DNA of 64,000 nt, taken from the NCBI GenBank assembly GCA_040901765.1, contig JBBDYG010000124.1:164743-228742 (forward strand). Reading direction: 5' to 3'. This document shows positions 61,571-64,000 of the stretch, one piece after another. Source of the stretch: JBBDYG01 sp040901765 (GTDB lineage Bacteria > Planctomycetota > Planctomycetia > Pirellulales > Lacipirellulaceae). The position numbers and the translations under genes were made by a program. Positions within the stretch are counted from its first letter, which is position 1. Each line of letters starts with the position of its first letter. The notes beneath the pieces are model-generated. The model did no database searches. It was not told the DNA's origin and worked only from the letters and a program-made list of their open reading frames with translations.

Positions 61571-61772
61571 CTTGTCCGCAGATGACGCAGATTAGCGCAG
61601 ATAAAATCAATTGATCGGATTCACTAGCTTAGGAAAACCTGGCTACTAGCCAATTACATCGCGAAAGCACTACAGCATAAAATGCCGAAATGATTTCTCG
61701 ATTCTTCGTACTGTCATGTTTTAGGTGACTCTTTCTCACATCTGCGATCATCTGCGACATCTGCGGACAACT
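61571..61772. repeat. CAGATG-type phased repeat, inverted pair
   Basis: CGCAGATGA/CGCAGATTAG/CGCAGAT (61578-61602) and ATCTGCGATC/ATCTGCGAC/ATCTGCGG (61740-61766) are separated by about 135 bp of AT-rich DNA with no ORF. This explains the spacer between the two VWA-type genes. Confidence 0.7.
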
Positions 61773-61780
61773 CCGGAAAC

Positions 61781-63901
61781 CTACTCTCGCCGATAGAACC
61801 GATTCGATAGTACTTGTTCAGCCCCGAGTACCATCGCTACCAGCGTGATTAGCCACGGGAACAATTCGCGGCCGACGCGGCCGATGCCGACGCGGACTTC
61901 GATTTCGTCTTCGCTCTTGGCCAGGCGCACGCGGTCTTTGCCGAGCGCTTCGCTAATATCGGCGAAGTCTCGGCGGGCAAGTTGGCTTATATCTGCGGCT
62001 ACGTTCACCGAGAAGCCCAGGTCGAGCGGGTTCTCTTCGCCGCCGGCGACAACGCGGTAGTTGCCCGGCGACTGGGTCGTGCTGACGACGATCTCCTCCT
62101 GCCCGGCGGATAAGCTTTGACGTAGCGACTCACCGTTGGGAAGTTGCACCAAATAGTTTTCGACCTGCTGCTGCGGCCCGAGTGACATGATGGCAGTTTG
62201 GCCGGCCGTGTAGTTCACCGACTGGTCGCCGCCGCCGGTGAGGTAGTCCAAGAGCGATTTGGAAAGCGCGAGAAACGGCCACGCCTCCGGTGCTGTCGGA
62301 AGCAGGTTCCAAGGGTCGTCGCTTGCAAAGTCGGAGACGGGCGTGGCCATGATCATCAACCGGCCTTGATCGCGGGTCATCTCCACCAGCGCCGGCGAGC
62401 CGTTGGCGAACCGCGCCACCACGAATGCGCCGTCTGCCAGTCCGCCAAACTCCCAATAGCGAAACACGGGGAAATTCTGCCACGGCAGCGCGTCGGACAG
62501 GTCGGCCAGTTCCGCCAAGGCGGGGTGATTGAAATCATCGGGACGGAAGTACGTTTGGTCGCGAGAAATCCACTTCAGTGGCCCTGGCAGGAGCTGCGGC
62601 GCGGGTTCGTTCATTTTCTCAACGGGCTGCGCCTGGCGGCCCAAGAACACCGCCACGCCACCGCCCGAGCGAAGATAGTTCTCCACGCGGTCCCAGCTTT
62701 CGGCAGACAGCGGCGAGGGATCGAGCAGGCAGACCGCGTCGAATTCGGAAAGCTGCGTTTTTGCGAGTTGATCGAAGGTGATCGTTTTCGTTTCGAAACG
62801 ATTGTTGCCCGATTCCGCGAGCACCGCGGGAGCAATCGCTTCGCGCAGGAACACCGCCTTGTCCGGATGCTGCGCAACAAGCAACACCTTTCGAAGCGGG
62901 CGGACCACCACGGTGAAATAACGGACGTCGTCGGCGGGCAGCGGATCACTCCCCAGCAACCGCACGTATCCTTGATGAACGCCGAGTTCCAACCCGGCGA
63001 TTGCGAAGTCAACGTCCGCTTCGCCAGTAACGTTCGGCGCGAGCACCAGTTCGCCGCGCTTCTGCGGCTTGTCGCCGCTGTCGAGCCACAGCTCGACCGT
63101 TTGTTGGTCGGCGGCGGGTGGTATGCGCTCAAGCTTCGTGCCGATCCGCAACGGCTGACCTGCGCCGGGCGAGGTGCTGGAAAGCTGCAAGGGTGCGAGG
63201 CTTGTGTTGCGCGGTTCATCGGCGCCCACGTCGATGACGTAGAGCGAAACGTCTTTCATCGCCTCAAGCTCGGCCTTGAGGCTTGCGAGTGTTTCATCGG
63301 TCCATACGCCCGCGGTTCGATCGGTGAAGACATACAATTCGCGGCGATCGCCTTCGCGCTCGGCGAGCAGCGTGAGCGCCTCTTTCATCGTGTCGAGCAA
63401 CGAGCGGGCGGAGGCATGCGGGGCCAGCCGCATAACTCGCAACTGAGCGGCGTCGCGGTCGCCCCATTGGCTGCGGTAGCTGGTGCCAGTGTCGAGCACG
63501 GTCGCCTGGGCATCGGGTGGGAGTTGTTCGAGCAGCCATGTCGCGAGTTCTTGCGCCGCCTGCAAACGGGTACTGTTCTGCTGTTGGTAAGCCATCCGCG
63601 GAGAGGTATCGAACACGAGCGCCGTGGCGATAATGCCGGTCTTCTGGCCGAGTAATCCGCTTCCCTGAAGCACGGGCCGCGCCAGTGCAAATGCCAGCAG
63701 CGCGATGATCGCGCAACGCAGTGCCAGCAGCAACAGATGCCGCAGCCGCAGGCGGTGCTGGTTGGACAGCCGCCGGTTCTGCACAAAGCGCAGCGCCGGA
63801 AACTCCATCAACCGCGGCTGCCGCCGCATAATGAGGTGGAGCACTATCGGCAGCGCGATTAACGCCGCGCCGCCGATCAGGGCTGGAGTGAGGAAGGACA
63901 T
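61781..63901 (-). CDS. BatA-domain VWA membrane protein
   Basis: The 706-residue protein starts MSFLTPALIGGAALIALPIV then HLIMRRQPRLMEFPALRF, the BatA/TIGR02226 N-terminal helix pair, with a second hydrophobic stretch (LLLLALRCAIIALLAFALAR). A VWA-like domain follows; its metal site reads VFDTSPRMAY, departing from D-x-S-x-S. A later domain (ETKTITFDQLAKTQLSEFD, LRSGGGVAVFLG) is amidotransferase-like, and a C-terminal helix (LFPWLITLVAMVLGAEQVL) anchors the end. It pairs with the gene at 59287-61563. ATG 63901 is used; the upstream in-frame ATG at 63928 is encoded by AATGACG repeats. Confidence 0.85.
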   Translation of the reverse strand: MSFLTPALIGGAALIALPIVLHLIMRRQPRLMEFPALRFVQNRRLSNQHRLRLRHLLLLALRCAIIALLAFALARPVLQGSGLLGQKTGIIATALVFDTSPRMAYQQQNSTRLQAAQELATWLLEQLPPDAQATVLDTGTSYRSQWGDRDAAQLRVMRLAPHASARSLLDTMKEALTLLAEREGDRRELYVFTDRTAGVWTDETLASLKAELEAMKDVSLYVIDVGADEPRNTSLAPLQLSSTSPGAGQPLRIGTKLERIPPAADQQTVELWLDSGDKPQKRGELVLAPNVTGEADVDFAIAGLELGVHQGYVRLLGSDPLPADDVRYFTVVVRPLRKVLLVAQHPDKAVFLREAIAPAVLAESGNNRFETKTITFDQLAKTQLSEFDAVCLLDPSPLSAESWDRVENYLRSGGGVAVFLGRQAQPVEKMNEPAPQLLPGPLKWISRDQTYFRPDDFNHPALAELADLSDALPWQNFPVFRYWEFGGLADGAFVVARFANGSPALVEMTRDQGRLMIMATPVSDFASDDPWNLLPTAPEAWPFLALSKSLLDYLTGGGDQSVNYTAGQTAIMSLGPQQQVENYLVQLPNGESLRQSLSAGQEEIVVSTTQSPGNYRVVAGGEENPLDLGFSVNVAADISQLARRDFADISEALGKDRVRLAKSEDEIEVRVGIGRVGRELFPWLITLVAMVLGAEQVLSNRFYRRE

Positions 63902-63902
63902 A

Positions 63903-64000
63903 GGGGAATGACGAATGACGAATGGCAAATGACGAGTCGCGGCGTTCGGTTCCCCTCCCCCGTACTCGGGGGAGGGGTTAGGGGAGGGGGAGGACGGGGG
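63903..64000. repeat. AATGACG heptamers and a G-rich (quadruplex-like) tract
   Basis: AATGACGAATGACG-type repeats (63907-63935), then a tract at 63951-64000 with CCCCTCCCCC, ACTCGGGGGAGGGG, TTAGGGGAGGGGG. The G tract has four runs of four or more G separated by one to three bases. It precedes the BatA-type gene; the window ends before the next gene. Confidence 0.65.

Noticed and set aside
62198..63655. Long plus-strand ORF (485 codons) opposite the BatA-type gene
   Set aside because: Shadow of the real gene in GC-rich DNA; its amino-acid mix (R/H/Q-rich, no motifs) is typical of an antisense frame, while the minus strand has clear BatA and membrane features.

Overview
The window reads as a chromosomal segment of a planctomycete, most likely of the Pirellulales type. 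It is GC-rich and carries several lineage marks: a LEPR-XLL/dockerin surface protein, a PVC-type CxxCH cytochrome fused to ThuA, a DUF1080 protein, a PEP-CTERM protein, a zinc-ribbon acyl carrier protein and paired BatA/VWA membrane proteins. Genes are mostly monocistronic or in short runs, and intergenic DNA is loaded with short structured repeats. No rRNA, tRNA, CRISPR array or prophage was recognised.

Layout. 1-1.7 kb: the tail of a probable rhomboid protease, a zinc-ribbon/ACP fusion and a TIGR01777 epimerase. 1.8-6.2 kb: an RND efflux adaptor and pump. 6.2-6.9 kb: a REP-associated transposase between inverted REP arms. 7.2-11.7 kb: B12-dependent ribonucleotide reductase interrupted by an intein at its NPCSEY active site. 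12.2-18.5 kb: an M50 protease, an HDOD signalling protein and a secreted Ycf48-like/CBM9 protein. 18.7-23.4 kb: a BlaI/BlaR1-type sensor pair. 23.5-24.2 kb: a toxin-antitoxin pair. 24.4-30.5 kb: an RNase HII-like protein, SixA phosphatase, PEP-CTERM protein, carotenoid-type oxidoreductase and DUF1080 protein. 30.8-36.6 kb: a giant PVC cytochrome, a ParDE pair and a zinc-ribbon membrane protein. 37.2-42.2 kb: a Tm-1-like protein, GH2 hydrolase and LEPR/dockerin protein. 42.6-46.4 kb: a small unknown, an EamA transporter, three small genes and the primary-type sigma factor. 47.1-53.4 kb: glycosyltransferase, MarC, DUF2892, SYLF, methyltransferase and membrane proteins. 53.7-56.8 kb: two related dynamin/Era-like GTPases. 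56.9-64 kb: a quinone oxidoreductase, a PEP-hydrolase-family protein (usual partner of the Tm-1-like gene about 20 kb away), and two BatA/VWA/glutamine-amidotransferase-like membrane proteins.

The most striking content is repetitive. (1) Three-copy words spaced one helical turn apart (8-11 bp), usually in inverted pairs, occur at many gene ends. (2) Heptamer-periodic tracts like cyanobacterial STRRs occur both between genes and in frame inside the RNase HII-like and NrdJ genes. (3) Composite hairpin plus G-quadruplex tracts are translated in frame inside three or four genes. (4) Several families of long, paired-arm hairpin elements are present; in one the transposase lies exactly where other copies have only a short loop. 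(5) A diverged pair of about 330-380 bp elements has conserved promoter-like left ends and conserved right ends, and may be transcribed. These repeats, rather than any one gene, are the best candidates for something undescribed. Assignments rest on motif recognition by eye; no database search was run.
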